A stretch of 64,000 bases of DNA from Pseudonocardia sp. TRM90224 (GCF_021245725.1 NZ_JAJGSX010000007.1:343515-407514), one strand, 5' to 3'. Shown: positions 44,207-52,395, numbered from the stretch's first letter. Notes: generated by a model not told the origin, from the letters alone. Made by a program: numbers and translations.

Positions 44207-44814
44207 ACGAAACGACCGGCACAGCCGGGCCGGACGATGGCGGGTCGGACGACGGCGGGGCGCCGGAGCTGCTGCCCTGCGGCCGCGACGCGGCGACGGT
44301 CTGGGACCGCGCCGAGGCCGGCGTACCGCCCGACGAGCACGAGCGCGACTGCCCGTACTGCACCGCGACCGCGGCCGACGCGATGCGGCTCGACGCCGTG
44401 GTGCACCGGATGGCCGCGGCGCCGGTCGAGCCACCGCCGGCCGTGCTGGAGCGGGCGATGGACAAGGTGCGCGGGGCGCTGGCGCGCGACCTGCGCGAGC
44501 ACGAGCTGCTCACGCTGGCGTCGCCGCTGGGTCCGGTCCGGTTGAGCCGCGCGGCGGCGGCCACCGTGCTGCGTGACGCCGTCGACCGCATGGGTGACGT
44601 GCGGGCGCGCAGCTGCCAGGTGGAGCAGAACGAGCAGATCGACGCCGGGACGACCGTGGCGATGACCGTCTCCGCTCTCTACGGCGTCGACATGCGCGCG
44701 GTCGCGGCCAGGGTGCGGCGCATGGTGATCGCCGCCGGGACGCAGGCGCTCGGGCTGCCGGTGGGCGCGGTCGACGTCACCGTCGTGGACGTGTTCGGCG
44801 AAGGGGATGCCTGA
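44197..44814 (+). CDS. Asp23/Gls24 protein with N-terminal ZAS anti-sigma-like zinc motif
   Basis: This 205-aa protein has two parts. The N-terminal part has Cys28 and the H-x3-C-x2-C motif HERDCPYC (His48, Cys52, Cys55), the hallmark of zinc-binding anti-sigma (ZAS) domains. The C-terminal part, about 100-205, is Asp23/Gls24-like (TTVAMTVSALYGVDMRAVAA, LPVGAVDVTVVDVF). GTG 44197 has GGAGG upstream and overlaps the sigma gene by 10 nt. By position and motif it is the likely anti-sigma factor of the ECF sigma. No transmembrane helix is visible, so it would act in the cytosol or through a membrane partner. The fusion is noteworthy. Confidence 0.7.
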   Translation: MAVNETTGTAGPDDGGSDDGGAPELLPCGRDAATVWDRAEAGVPPDEHERDCPYCTATAADAMRLDAVVHRMAAAPVEPPPAVLERAMDKVRGALARDLREHELLTLASPLGPVRLSRAAAATVLRDAVDRMGDVRARSCQVEQNEQIDAGTTVAMTVSALYGVDMRAVAARVRRMVIAAGTQALGLPVGAVDVTVVDVFGEGDA

Positions 44815-44815
44815 G

Positions 44816-45112
44816 ATGACCGGCCCGACCGACCCTGCCGTCCGGCTGCACGTCGAGGCGCCCGCCGTCGCGTCCGTCGCGGCACACCGCGCCCGGCTCG
44901 TCCCCGGCGTCGTCGCGCTGCGCCCCGGCGGGGTCGGCGCGACGGTGCAGGGCGGCGCCGCCGAGGTCGCGCTCACGCTCGTCACGCGGCTCGGGCACAA
45001 CTGCCGCGACCTCGCCGTCGCCGTGCAGCGCGAGGTGACGAACGAGATCGCTGACGTCACCGGCCTCGCGGCGGTCGTGACGGTGACGATCGCGGACGTG
45101 CTGACGGACTGA
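44816..45112 (+). CDS. Asp23/Gls24 family protein
   Basis: This 98-aa protein has the standard Asp23/Gls24 fold outline: PGVVALRPGGVGATVQGG, VALTLVTRLGHNCRDLAVAV and the end DVTGLAAVVTVTIADVL. It starts 1 bp behind the preceding stop with AAGGGG about 9 nt upstream, so the two are co-translated. Asp23 proteins attach to the membrane through AmaP-type partners in Firmicutes. None is seen here, but the Asp23 and sigma group is likely a single envelope-stress unit. Confidence 0.75.
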   Translation: MTGPTDPAVRLHVEAPAVASVAAHRARLVPGVVALRPGGVGATVQGGAAEVALTLVTRLGHNCRDLAVAVQREVTNEIADVTGLAAVVTVTIADVLTD

Positions 45113-45165
45113 GCCTCGGGCCTCGACGCGACCGCTTCCCCGGCGCACCCGGGGGCGGTCACGGC

Positions 45166-45224
45166 GGTGCCAGGAAAGTGGCTTTCCTGGCACCTCAGGA
45201 CAGGAAAGTGGCTTTCCTGGCATC
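45166..45224. repeat. Family A hairpin pair, site 6
   Basis: Unit one (45166-45194) has extended 13-nt perfect arms GGTGCCAGGAAAG and CTTTCCTGGCACC around TGG. Unit two has arms CAGGAAAG (45201-45208) and CTTTCCTG (45212-45219) around TGG. The site is 54 bp behind the Asp23 stop and about 75 bp before the LacI gene. Confidence 0.95.
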
Positions 45225-45261
45225 CCTCCCGTGACACGTCGAGAAAGCCCCCGCAAGCCGA

Positions 45262-45278
45262 CGCAAGTTCTTGCGCAA
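45262..45278. promoter_or_regulatory. Candidate LacI-type operator
   Basis: Overlapping dyads are present: CGCAAG-TT-CTTGCG (45262-45275) and the palindrome TTGCGCAA (45271-45278). They lie 22-38 bp upstream of the lacI start. This CTTGCG/CGCAAG style is common at LacI-family operators in actinomycetes; autoregulation is likely. Confidence 0.6.
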
Positions 45279-45299
45279 TCATGCGCTACGGTTGCAGCC

Positions 45300-46313
45300 A
45301 TGACACGACGGTTGGCGGTGGTGGCCGAGAAGGTCGGGGTGAGCGAGGCGACGGTCAGTCGCGTGCTGAACGGCAAGCCCGGTGTCTCCGAGGCGACCCG
45401 GGAGGCGGTCCTGACCGCGCTCGACGTGCTCGGTTACGAGCGCCCCACGCGGCTGCGCGGTGAGCGGGCGAGGCTGGTCGGCCTGGTCGTCCCCGAGCTG
45501 CAGAACCCGATCTTCCCGGCGCTCGCCGAGGTCATCGGCGGTGCGCTCGCGCAGCAGGGCCTCACGGCGGTGCTCTGCACCAGCTCGACCGGACTCGCGA
45601 GCGAGGCGGCCTACGTCGACCTCTTGCTCCAGCAGCAGGTCTCCGGGGTGATCTTCGCGGGCGGCCAGTACACGGAGGCCGACGCCCAGCACGACCACTA
45701 CCGGCTGCTGCTGCAGCGCAAGCTGCCGACGGTGCTGGTCAACGCGGCGGTCGAGGGGCTGGGTCACCCGCAGGTCGCCTGCGACGACGGCGCCGCGGTC
45801 GAGCAGGCGTTCGGGCACCTCACGGCACTGGGCCACGAGCGGATCGGGCTGCTGCTCGGCCCGCCCGACCACGTCCCGTCGCAGCGCAAGCTGGCCGGTT
45901 TCGCTGCCGCGTCCGCGCGGGTCGGGCGCGCCGTCGACCCCGAGTTGATCGACAACGCGATGTTCTCGTTGGAGAGCGGGCAGGCGTCGATGATGCGCCT
46001 GCTCGAGCACGGTGTGACCGGCGTGATCTGCGCGAGCGACCCGCTCGCCCTGGGCGCGATCCGCGCGGCGCGCCGCCGCGGTCTGCACGTCCCACGCGAC
46101 GTCTCGATCATCGGCTACGACGACTCGATGCTGATGACCTGCGTCGATCCGGCGCTGACGACGATCCGGCAGCCGATCGAGGCGATGGGCAAGGCGGCGG
46201 TCGACCTGCTCGTCCACCAGGTCGAGGGGAGCAAGGTCCGCACCGCCGAGCTGCTGTACGAGCCCGAGCTCGTCGTCCGTTCCTCGACCGCGCCTGTCAC
46301 GGTTCCGACTTAG
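45300..46313 (+). CDS. LacI-family transcriptional regulator
   Basis: This 337-aa repressor has an N-terminal LacI helix-turn-helix (LAVVAEKVGVSEATVSRVLN, residues about 5-24), the hinge helix and a periplasmic-binding-protein-like sensor domain (LVGLVVPELQNPIFPALAEV; DVSIIGYDDS). It probably controls the alpha-glucosidase/importer cluster next to it and its own promoter. ATG 45300 follows the CGCAAG operator region. Confidence 0.92.
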   Translation: MTRRLAVVAEKVGVSEATVSRVLNGKPGVSEATREAVLTALDVLGYERPTRLRGERARLVGLVVPELQNPIFPALAEVIGGALAQQGLTAVLCTSSTGLASEAAYVDLLLQQQVSGVIFAGGQYTEADAQHDHYRLLLQRKLPTVLVNAAVEGLGHPQVACDDGAAVEQAFGHLTALGHERIGLLLGPPDHVPSQRKLAGFAAASARVGRAVDPELIDNAMFSLESGQASMMRLLEHGVTGVICASDPLALGAIRAARRRGLHVPRDVSIIGYDDSMLMTCVDPALTTIRQPIEAMGKAAVDLLVHQVEGSKVRTAELLYEPELVVRSSTAPVTVPT

Positions 46314-46350
46314 TTCTGTCAGAACCTTGCAGAGTTCTGTTCGATACAGA
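46313..46350. promoter_or_regulatory. Dyads in the lacI-GH13 intergenic region
   Basis: Two inverted repeats: GTTCTG-T-CAGAAC (46313-46325) and TCTGT-tcgat-ACAGA (46336-46350). They lie between the lacI stop and the GH13 start. They may be operators for the downstream importer cluster or part of a terminator; unlike the lacI site they lack CTTGCG. Confidence 0.45.
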
Positions 46351-46353
46351 TAG

Positions 46354-46385
46354 CGTCCGCGCCACCAATTCGGGTGACGCGGACG
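46354..46385 (+). promoter_or_regulatory. Leader hairpin before the GH13 gene
   Basis: Arms CGTCCGCG (46354-46361) and CGCGGACG (46378-46385) enclose a 16-nt loop, ending 7 bp before the ATG at 46393. A hairpin so close to the start could limit ribosome access, or be part of the promoter region. Confidence 0.4.
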
Positions 46386-46392
46386 GGGTGGC

Positions 46393-48033
46393 ATGGGCGA
46401 GCAGTCGGATCGGCAGTGGTGGCGCGACGCCGTGATCTACGAGGTCTACCCGCGCAGCTTCGCCGACGCCGACGGCGACGGGACGGGTGATCTCGCCGGC
46501 GTGCTCTCACGGCTCGACCACCTCGTCGAGCTCGGCGTCGACGCGATCTGGTGCACGCCCTGGTACGCCTCGCCGATGGCCGACGGCGGCTACGACGTCG
46601 CCGACTACCGCGCCATCGACCCGGCCTTCGGCACTCTCGCCGATGCCGAGCGGCTCATCACGGAGGCGCTCACCCGCGGCATCCGCACGATCGTCGACGT
46701 CGTGCCGAACCACGTCTCGGCGCAGCACCCGTGGTTCCAGGCCGCGCTCGCCGCGGCGCCGGGCTCCCCCGAGCGTGCCCGTTTCTGGTTCCGCCCCGGC
46801 CGCGGCGACGGCGGCACGGAGATGCCGACGCGCTGGCGCTCGGAGTTCGGCGGCGACACCTGGACCAGGACGAAGAACGCCGACGGCACCCCCGGCGAGT
46901 GGTACCTGCACCTGTTCAGCGCCGACCAGCCCGACCTCAACTGGAGCCACCCGGACGTCCGGCGCGAGCACGAGGACGTGCTGCGGTTCTGGTTCGACCG
47001 CGGTGTCGCCGGCGTGCGGATCGACTCGGCGGCGCTGCTGGTCAAGGACCCCGCGCTGCCCGAGGTGCCGGCCGAGCCCGGCCCCGGCGAGCACCCCGCC
47101 GTCGACCGCGACGACCTGCACGACATCTACCGCGGCTGGCGCGCGGTCGCCGACTCCTACCCCGGCGAACGGATCCTGGTCGGCGAGATCTGGCTGCCCG
47201 ACGTCGAGCGGTTCGTCCGCTACCTGCGCCCCGACGAGCTGCACACCGCGTTCAACTTCGACTTCCTCGCCCGTCCGTGGGACGCCGAGCAGCTGCGCGC
47301 CTCCATCGATGCGACGCTCGCCGCGCACGCCCCCGTCGGCGCGCCGGCCACCTGGGTGCTCTCCAACCACGACGTCACCCGGCCGGTCACCCGCTACGGC
47401 CGCGCCGACTCGAGCTTCGCGTTCACGGCGAAGCGCGCCGGCACTCCGACCGACCTCGCGCTGGGCACGCGCCGAGCCCGCGCCGCCGCGCTGCTGACCG
47501 CGGCGCTGCCCGGCTCGCTCTACCTCTACCAGGGCGACGAGCTGGGGCTGCCCGAGCACGAAGGGCTCGACGACGACCTGCGTCGCGACCCGATGTTCCT
47601 GCGCTCCGGGGGTGTGGACCCCGGGCGGGAGGGCTGCCGGGTGCCGCTGCCGTGGTCGGGCGACGCGCCGCCGTTCGGCTTCGGCCCGGCGGACGCCACC
47701 GCCCCCACGTGGCTGCCGCAACCCGCGGACTGGGCAGAGCTGACCGTCGAGGCGCAGGTCGGCGACCCGCGCTCGATGCTCGCGCTCTACCGGGCCGCGC
47801 TGCGGATCCGCCGGGCCGAGCTGAACGGCGTCGAGGGCATGAGCTGGCTGCCGTCGGCGGCCGGCGTGCTCGCGTTCGACCGCGGCAGTGCGTTCCGCTG
47901 CGTCGTGAACCTGTCGGCGCAGCCCGTGCCGCTCCCGCCGCACACGGCGGTGCTGCTGGTCAGCACCCCGCTCCAGGACGGAGCACTACCCGCCGACGCG
48001 GCCGCGTGGCTGCGCACCGGCATCGACCAGTGA
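46393..48033 (+). CDS. Alpha-glucosidase-like GH13 enzyme
   Basis: This 546-aa glycoside hydrolase family 13 protein has the (beta/alpha)8 catalytic domain. The family regions are VDVVPNHVS (I), GVAGVRIDSAALL (II, Asp211 nucleophile), ILVGEIWL (III, Glu265) and WVLSNHDVTRP (IV, Asp327). It resembles oligo-1,6-glucosidase/alpha-glucosidase (GH13 subfamily 30) rather than amylase. It likely cleaves imported alpha-glucosides such as maltose, sucrose or trehalose analogues in the cytoplasm. It opens the importer operon and is followed by the binding protein at 48063. Confidence 0.9.
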   Translation: MGEQSDRQWWRDAVIYEVYPRSFADADGDGTGDLAGVLSRLDHLVELGVDAIWCTPWYASPMADGGYDVADYRAIDPAFGTLADAERLITEALTRGIRTIVDVVPNHVSAQHPWFQAALAAAPGSPERARFWFRPGRGDGGTEMPTRWRSEFGGDTWTRTKNADGTPGEWYLHLFSADQPDLNWSHPDVRREHEDVLRFWFDRGVAGVRIDSAALLVKDPALPEVPAEPGPGEHPAVDRDDLHDIYRGWRAVADSYPGERILVGEIWLPDVERFVRYLRPDELHTAFNFDFLARPWDAEQLRASIDATLAAHAPVGAPATWVLSNHDVTRPVTRYGRADSSFAFTAKRAGTPTDLALGTRRARAAALLTAALPGSLYLYQGDELGLPEHEGLDDDLRRDPMFLRSGGVDPGREGCRVPLPWSGDAPPFGFGPADATAPTWLPQPADWAELTVEAQVGDPRSMLALYRAALRIRRAELNGVEGMSWLPSAAGVLAFDRGSAFRCVVNLSAQPVPLPPHTAVLLVSTPLQDGALPADAAAWLRTGIDQ

Positions 48034-48062
48034 TCGACAAGGGCACGGGAGAGGGAGCGACG

Positions 48063-49436
48063 ATGGGGTCCATCCGGAAGTCCGCGACGGCCGCGGCGGC
48101 GGTGCTCGCCGTCGCCGGCGTGCTCGCCGCGTGCGGCGGCACCGCGCAGCCGCCCGCGGCGGGCGGCAAGACCGCGATCTCGGTGGTGAGCCTGAAACCG
48201 GGCAGCGAGAAGGCCGCGTTCGACGCGTTCGAGGCGCAGGTCGCGCAGTTCGAGGCCGCGAACCCGGACACCGACGTGACGTCGCAGGAGTACGAGTGGA
48301 CGGGCCCGACGTTCACGGCGCAGCTGGCCGGCGGCACCCTGCCGACGGTGTTCACGGTGCCGTTCACCGACGGCAAGGGCCTCGTGGAGCGGCGGCAGCT
48401 GGCCGACATCACCGACCACGTGAAGTCGTTCGGCTACGCCGACAAGTTCAACAAGACAGTGCTCGCGGCCGGCCGGTCCGACGACGGGCGCATCTACGCC
48501 GTGCCGACCGAGGCGTACGGCGTGGGGCTGCAGTACAACCGCACGCTGTTCACCCAGGCCGGGCTCGACCCGGAGAAGCCGCCGACGACGTGGGCGGACG
48601 TCCGGAACTACGCGAAGCAGATCGCCGAGCGCACCGGCCAGGCCGGCTACGCGCAGATGACGCAGGAGAACACCGGCGGCTGGATGCTCACGACGCTGAC
48701 GTACGCGCACGGCGGGCGGATGCAGGTGGCCGCGGGCGAGAAGGTCGAGGCGACCATCGACAACCCCGGCGCGAAGGCGGCGCTCGGGCTGCTGCGCGAC
48801 ATGCGCTGGACCGACAACTCGATGGGCAGCAACTTCCTGCTCGACTGGTCGGGCATCAACCAGGAGTTCGCCGCCGGCAAGATCGGCATGTACATGGGCG
48901 GCTCCGACGTCTACACCTCGCTCAAGCAGCAGAACAACATCAACCCCGCCGACTACGGGCTCGCGGTGCTGCCGCTCGTCCCGGGCGCGCAGTCGGGGCT
49001 GCTGGGCGGCGGGACGCTCGCGGCGGTGAACGTCAAGGCCACGCCCGAGCAGCAGGCCGCGGCCGCGAAGTGGATCGACTTCTACTACATGGCGAAGCTG
49101 ACCAAGAAGGACGCTGCGGAGCTCGATGCGAAGACGCTCGCCGCGAGCGACCAGCCCGTCGGCGTGCCGAAGCTCCCGGTCTTCGACAAGGCGACGCTCA
49201 GCCAGTACGACGAGTGGATCAAGCCGTACGTCAACGTCCCCGTCGCGCAGATGACCTCGTTCACCAACGGCATCTTCGAGCAGGAGCTCGCCGGTGAGCC
49301 CGTCTCGCACACGCAGGAGATGTACGCGGTGCTCGACAGCGTCGTGCAGGCGGTACTGACCGACCCCGCGGCGAACATCGACGCGCTGCTGGCGAACGCC
49401 GATGCCGAGGTGCAGTCGATCCTCGACAGGGGCTGA
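48063..49436 (+). CDS. Alpha-glucoside ABC importer solute-binding lipoprotein
   Basis: This 457-aa extracytoplasmic binding protein has a signal peptide (AAAAVLAVAGVLAACGG) with lipobox LAAC and lipid Cys at residue 24. Mature motifs typical of CUT1 binding proteins include YAVPTEAYGVGLQYNRTLF and FAAGKIGMYMGGSDVYTSL. It is encoded right after the GH13 enzyme, so the solute is probably an alpha-glucoside. It is 7 bp ahead of the first permease start. Confidence 0.9.
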   Translation: MGSIRKSATAAAAVLAVAGVLAACGGTAQPPAAGGKTAISVVSLKPGSEKAAFDAFEAQVAQFEAANPDTDVTSQEYEWTGPTFTAQLAGGTLPTVFTVPFTDGKGLVERRQLADITDHVKSFGYADKFNKTVLAAGRSDDGRIYAVPTEAYGVGLQYNRTLFTQAGLDPEKPPTTWADVRNYAKQIAERTGQAGYAQMTQENTGGWMLTTLTYAHGGRMQVAAGEKVEATIDNPGAKAALGLLRDMRWTDNSMGSNFLLDWSGINQEFAAGKIGMYMGGSDVYTSLKQQNNINPADYGLAVLPLVPGAQSGLLGGGTLAAVNVKATPEQQAAAAKWIDFYYMAKLTKKDAAELDAKTLAASDQPVGVPKLPVFDKATLSQYDEWIKPYVNVPVAQMTSFTNGIFEQELAGEPVSHTQEMYAVLDSVVQAVLTDPAANIDALLANADAEVQSILDRG

Positions 49437-49443
49437 TCGGGCG

Positions 49444-50343
49444 ATGCTGACACGGGTGCGGCGCTGGGCCGGCGACGGCGGGCTCTCGACGTTGCTGTTC
49501 CTGCTCCCGCTGCTGGTGGTCTTCGGGGTGTTCTCGTGGTTCCCGATCGTGCGCGCGGCCGTCATGAGCGTGCAGCAGACCAACCTGGTGACCGCACCCG
49601 TGTTCGTCGGGCTGGAGAACTTCGAGACGGTGTTCTCCGACCCGCTGCTGTGGACGGCGGTGCGCAACACTGGCTGGTTCGCGCTGCTCGCGCTGCTGTT
49701 CGGCTACCCGATCCCGCTGGTCGCCGCGGTGGTCATGAGCGAGGTGCGGCGGTGGCGCGGACTCTACAGCGCGCTGGCGTACCTGCCGGTGGTCGTGCCG
49801 CCGGTGGTGGCGGTGCTGATGTGGAAGTTCTTCTACGACGCCCGGCCGGAGGGTGTGTTCAACACGATGCTCGCGTGGGTGGGCATCGGGCCGTTCAGCT
49901 GGCTGCAGTCGGCGGCGACCGCGATGCCCTCGCTCGTGCTGGAGGCGACGTGGGCGGCCGCGGGCGGCACGGTGATCATCTACCTGGCCGCACTGCTCGG
50001 CGTCCCACCCGAGCTGTACGACGCGGCGGAGGTCGACGGCGCCGGCGTCTGGCGCAAGGTGTGGCACGTGACGATGCCGCAGCTGCGCGGCGTGCTGCTG
50101 GTGACGCTGATCCTGCAGGTCATCGGGACGGCGCAGGTGTTCGTCGAACCGTTCCTCTTCACCGGCGGCGGGCCGGCCAACTCGACGATCACCGTGCTGC
50201 TGCTGATCTACGACTACGCGTTCGCGTCGAGCCTCGGCGGCGACTACGGCGCCGCGACCGCGCTCAGCCTGCTGCTCGCGGCCTTTCTGGCCGTCCTCTC
50301 GGCCGTCTACTTCCGGCTCACGCGGTCCTGGAGCACGTCATGA
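49444..50343 (+). CDS. ABC importer permease, MalF type
   Basis: This 299-aa permease has six helices, for example LLFLLPLLVVFGVFSWFP, WFALLALLFGYPIPLVAAV and LAYLPVVVPPVVAVLMW. The EAA loop is YDAAEVDGAGVWRKVWHVTM. ATG 49444 follows the binding-protein stop by 7 bp. It pairs with the permease at 50340. Confidence 0.9.
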   Translation: MLTRVRRWAGDGGLSTLLFLLPLLVVFGVFSWFPIVRAAVMSVQQTNLVTAPVFVGLENFETVFSDPLLWTAVRNTGWFALLALLFGYPIPLVAAVVMSEVRRWRGLYSALAYLPVVVPPVVAVLMWKFFYDARPEGVFNTMLAWVGIGPFSWLQSAATAMPSLVLEATWAAAGGTVIIYLAALLGVPPELYDAAEVDGAGVWRKVWHVTMPQLRGVLLVTLILQVIGTAQVFVEPFLFTGGGPANSTITVLLLIYDYAFASSLGGDYGAATALSLLLAAFLAVLSAVYFRLTRSWSTS

Positions 50344-51305
50344 GCGCAACCACCACGGAACGCCAGGCCACTGCGTCCGCGGTGCCGCCGCCGTCGCCGC
50401 TGCGCAGGCGGCGGGAGCCGGCCGATCCCGGCAACCGCGGGATCGTCTCCGCGGCCGAGCGGCGCACGCCGCTGCTCGGGACGGGGCTGCGGCTGGCGCA
50501 CGTCCTGCTGCTGGCCCTGCTCGCGCTGGTCGGGCTGGGGCCGTTGCTGTGGCTGGTGAAGGCGTCGGTCAGTACTACCCAGGACACGCTGCGCGACCCG
50601 ATGGCGCTCTTCCCGAGCGGCATCGACCTCGCCAACCTCGCGACGGCGTGGAACGACGTGAACATCGACCTGCACTTCGCCAACAGCATGATCGTCGCGG
50701 TCGGGGCGTGGCTGGTGCAGATCGTCGTCGCGACCACGGGCGGGTACGCGCTCGCGATCCTGCGGCCGCGCTACGGGCCGGTGCTGTACTGGCTGGTGCT
50801 GAGCACGCTGTTCGTGCCCTCGGTGGTGCTGCTGGTGCCGCTCTACCTGACGATCCTCTCGCCGCCGCTGCTCGGCACGTCGCTGATCAACACGTTCTGG
50901 GCGGTGTGGCTGCCGGCCGGCGCGAACGCGTTCAACGTGCTGCTCGCGAAGCGGTTCTTCGACAACCTGCCGCATGAGGTCTTCGAGGCCGCCCGGATCG
51001 ACGGCGCGGGGCCGACCCGGATCTTCTGGTCGGTGCTGCTGCCGATGTCGCGCCCGATCCTCGGCGTGATCTCGGTGTTCGCCTTCATCGCGGCGTGGAA
51101 GGACTTCCTCTGGCCGCTGCTGGTGCTGCCCGACCCGGCGGTGCAACCACTCTCCGTGCGGCTGCCGACCCTCGCCCGCTCCATCGAGCTGGACGTCCTG
51201 CTCGCGGCGCTCATGATCTCGGCGCTCATCCCGGTGGTGCTGTTCCTCGTCTTCCAGCGCACGTTCCTCAAGAGCGCCGGGCTCAGCGGGGCGCTGAAGG
51301 GGTAG
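50340..51305 (+). CDS. ABC importer permease, MalG type
   Basis: This 321-aa permease has an extended, hydrophilic Pro/Arg-rich N-terminus of about 45 residues before the first helix (LAHVLLLALLALVGLGPLLW). The EAA loop is FEAARIDGAGPTRIFWSVLL. ATG 50340 overlaps the MalF-type gene by 4 nt (ATGA). No ATP-binding subunit follows; the next 1.5 kb is non-coding, so the importer probably shares an ATPase (the UgpC-type one at 23245, or one outside the window). Confidence 0.9.
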   Translation: MSATTTERQATASAVPPPSPLRRRREPADPGNRGIVSAAERRTPLLGTGLRLAHVLLLALLALVGLGPLLWLVKASVSTTQDTLRDPMALFPSGIDLANLATAWNDVNIDLHFANSMIVAVGAWLVQIVVATTGGYALAILRPRYGPVLYWLVLSTLFVPSVVLLVPLYLTILSPPLLGTSLINTFWAVWLPAGANAFNVLLAKRFFDNLPHEVFEAARIDGAGPTRIFWSVLLPMSRPILGVISVFAFIAAWKDFLWPLLVLPDPAVQPLSVRLPTLARSIELDVLLAALMISALIPVVLFLVFQRTFLKSAGLSGALKG

Positions 51306-51342
51306 GGGTAGCACCGGCCCGCCCGGCCGGTGGCCGGGGTGC

Positions 51343-51464
51343 CAGGAAAGTCCGCCATGACCCTCCGGGCCGCGACGAGGGATGTGAATCCGTGCGCGGC
51401 GCGGCGCGGCGCGGCCCGCCGGGCGGTCGGGAGTGCCTTGCGCACGCATCCGCGGGGCCGTGCT
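51343..51464 (+). repeat. Family C unit, copy A
   Basis: About 122 bp starting CAGGAAAGTCCGCCATGAC, through GGGCCGCGACGAGGG and GAATCCGTGC, to GGGGCCGTGCT at 51464. It begins 38 bp after the permease stop. It matches 63884-64000 closely; an extra GCGGCGC stretch makes it slightly longer. Confidence 0.9.
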
Positions 51465-51494
51465 GGGGCTGGGAGGTGTGCGTTGCGCACGCGA

Positions 51495-51550
51495 GGGCAG
51501 GAAAGCCACTTTCAGGCCCTGTGAGGGCAGGAAAGTGGCTTTCCTGCCCT
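51495..51550. repeat. Family A hairpin pair, site 7
   Basis: Unit one (51496-51518) is GGCAGGAAAG, CCA, CTTTCAGGCC. Unit two (51526-51548) is the perfect TGG form. It follows directly on family C copy A, after a GTGTGCGTTGCGCACGC motif. Confidence 0.95.
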
Positions 51551-51574
51551 CCACCTGCACCCCGGGGCAGGTGG
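51551..51574. repeat. Small hairpin next to family A site 7
   Basis: Perfect arms CCACCTGC (51551-51558) and GCAGGTGG (51567-51574) with an 8-nt loop. It begins right behind family A site 7. Confidence 0.8.
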
Positions 51575-51593
51575 CCGACCGCTTCGTGGGCCA

Positions 51594-51646
51594 CATGGAA
51601 CCGTGTGGTTGTCACGCAGCCCTGTGGATCAACCACGAGGTTCCAT
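51594..51646. repeat. Imperfect palindrome (CATGGAACC family)
   Basis: 18-nt arms start CATGGAACC (51594) and end GGTTCCATG (51646), with 16 of 18 positions paired, the mismatches in a 3-nt internal bulge. A related half-element CATGGAACCTTGTGG recurs near 52031. Confidence 0.85.
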
Positions 51647-51680
51647 GAGGCGACCTCGGGCTCGTCGTGGGACCGGGTGG

Positions 51681-51761
51681 GGTCGACGTTGCATACCGTG
51701 GGTGTGCGTTGCACATGGCCGGCCATGTGCAAGGTGTGTCGACGGTGTGCAACGTCGAACC
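51681..51761. repeat. 81-bp palindrome with non-paired internal loop
   Basis: The outer arms (51681-51699 and 51742-51761) and the central 24-bp perfect palindrome TTGCACATGGCC/GGCCATGTGCAA (51709-51732) pair well. Between them, about nine positions on each side (GGGTGTGCG against CGACACACC) do not pair. This is the longest palindrome in the window. Confidence 0.85.
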
Positions 51762-51781
51762 AGGGCTAGCGGCGATTCACC

Positions 51782-51830
51782 TGACAGCCACTTTCCTGTC
51801 CTGTGGCGCCAGGAAAGTGGCTTTCCCGGC
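51782..51830. repeat. Family A site 8 (one degenerate unit)
   Basis: The first unit (51782-51800) has lost part of its left arm (GACAG before CCA, CTTTCCTGTC after). The second (51808-51830) is GCCAGGAAAG, TGG, CTTTCCCGGC, with one arm mismatch. Confidence 0.85.
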
Positions 51831-51891
51831 AACGTGTGCGTTGCGCACGCATCCTGCTCGCGGGTAGGTCGGCGGGCTTCGGGGACGGGCT

Positions 51892-51961
51892 CATGATCAC
51901 CGTCTCGGCGCGTGGACGACCCATTTTCTTGGTCGGTTCGTGCACCAAGCTGGTGATCATG
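51892..51961. repeat. 70-bp imperfect palindrome
   Basis: Outer arms CATGATCACC (51892-51901) and GGTGATCATG (51952-51961) are perfect; an inner CGACC/GGTCG hairpin (51917-51935) sits inside. The stretches between also partly match, so this is one decayed long palindrome. Confidence 0.75.
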
Positions 51962-52131
51962 GTCGATCAACTCGCAGTCGTTCAATGCGACACGTGAGCG
52001 AGTGCGCGCTGACCCTGCGCCCGTCCGCGACATGGAACCTTGTGGCGGACTTGCAACGTGGCGGCGGATGAGCCGTCTCGTGAAGCCGCCCGACCCTGGC
52101 CGACCGCGACCGCTGTACCTGGTGCTGGCCT

Positions 52132-52183
52132 ATCGAGAGTGTGCTGACGGCTGTCGCGGCAGCCTCAGCACACTCAACTTGAT
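52132..52183. repeat. Palindrome with 11-nt perfect arms
   Basis: Arms GAGTGTGCTGA (52137-52147) and TCAGCACACTC (52165-52175), with a GGCTG/CAGCC extension inside and ATC/GAT outside. The loop is short, tcgcgg. Confidence 0.85.
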
Positions 52184-52214
52184 GAGCACACCCGCATCGG
52201 CGAGCACCGGAAGC

Positions 52215-52265
52215 GCGCGAACGGAACTTTCGGGCCAACCTATCGTTCGAAAGCGCCGTTCGCGC
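52215..52265. repeat. Family D palindrome, copy 1
   Basis: Arms GCGCGAACGG-AA-CTTTCG (52215-52232) and CGAAAG-CG-CCGTTCGCGC (52248-52265) pair outside a 2-nt internal bulge; the loop is 15 nt. It shares the CGAACGG..CTTTCG core with copy 2 at 52534-52584. Confidence 0.9.
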
Positions 52266-52327
52266 AGCTCACCTGAGGGGTGAGAGGGCAGCTGGCTGTT
52301 GCGGCCCGGGTCGAGCCGCGGGAGTTG

Positions 52328-52395
52328 CTCGGGCACAGGTTCGCCTCGCCGTGCACAGGTTCGAACGTGTGCACGAAGGCACCAACTGTGCACGA
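52328..52395. repeat. Nested palindrome
   Basis: The core is a palindrome with arms GTGCACA (52351-52357) and TGTGCAC (52368-52374) and a central TTCGAA (52360-52365). An outer imperfect stem (GGGCACAGGTTCG against GCACCAACTGTGC) spans the rest. Confidence 0.7.
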
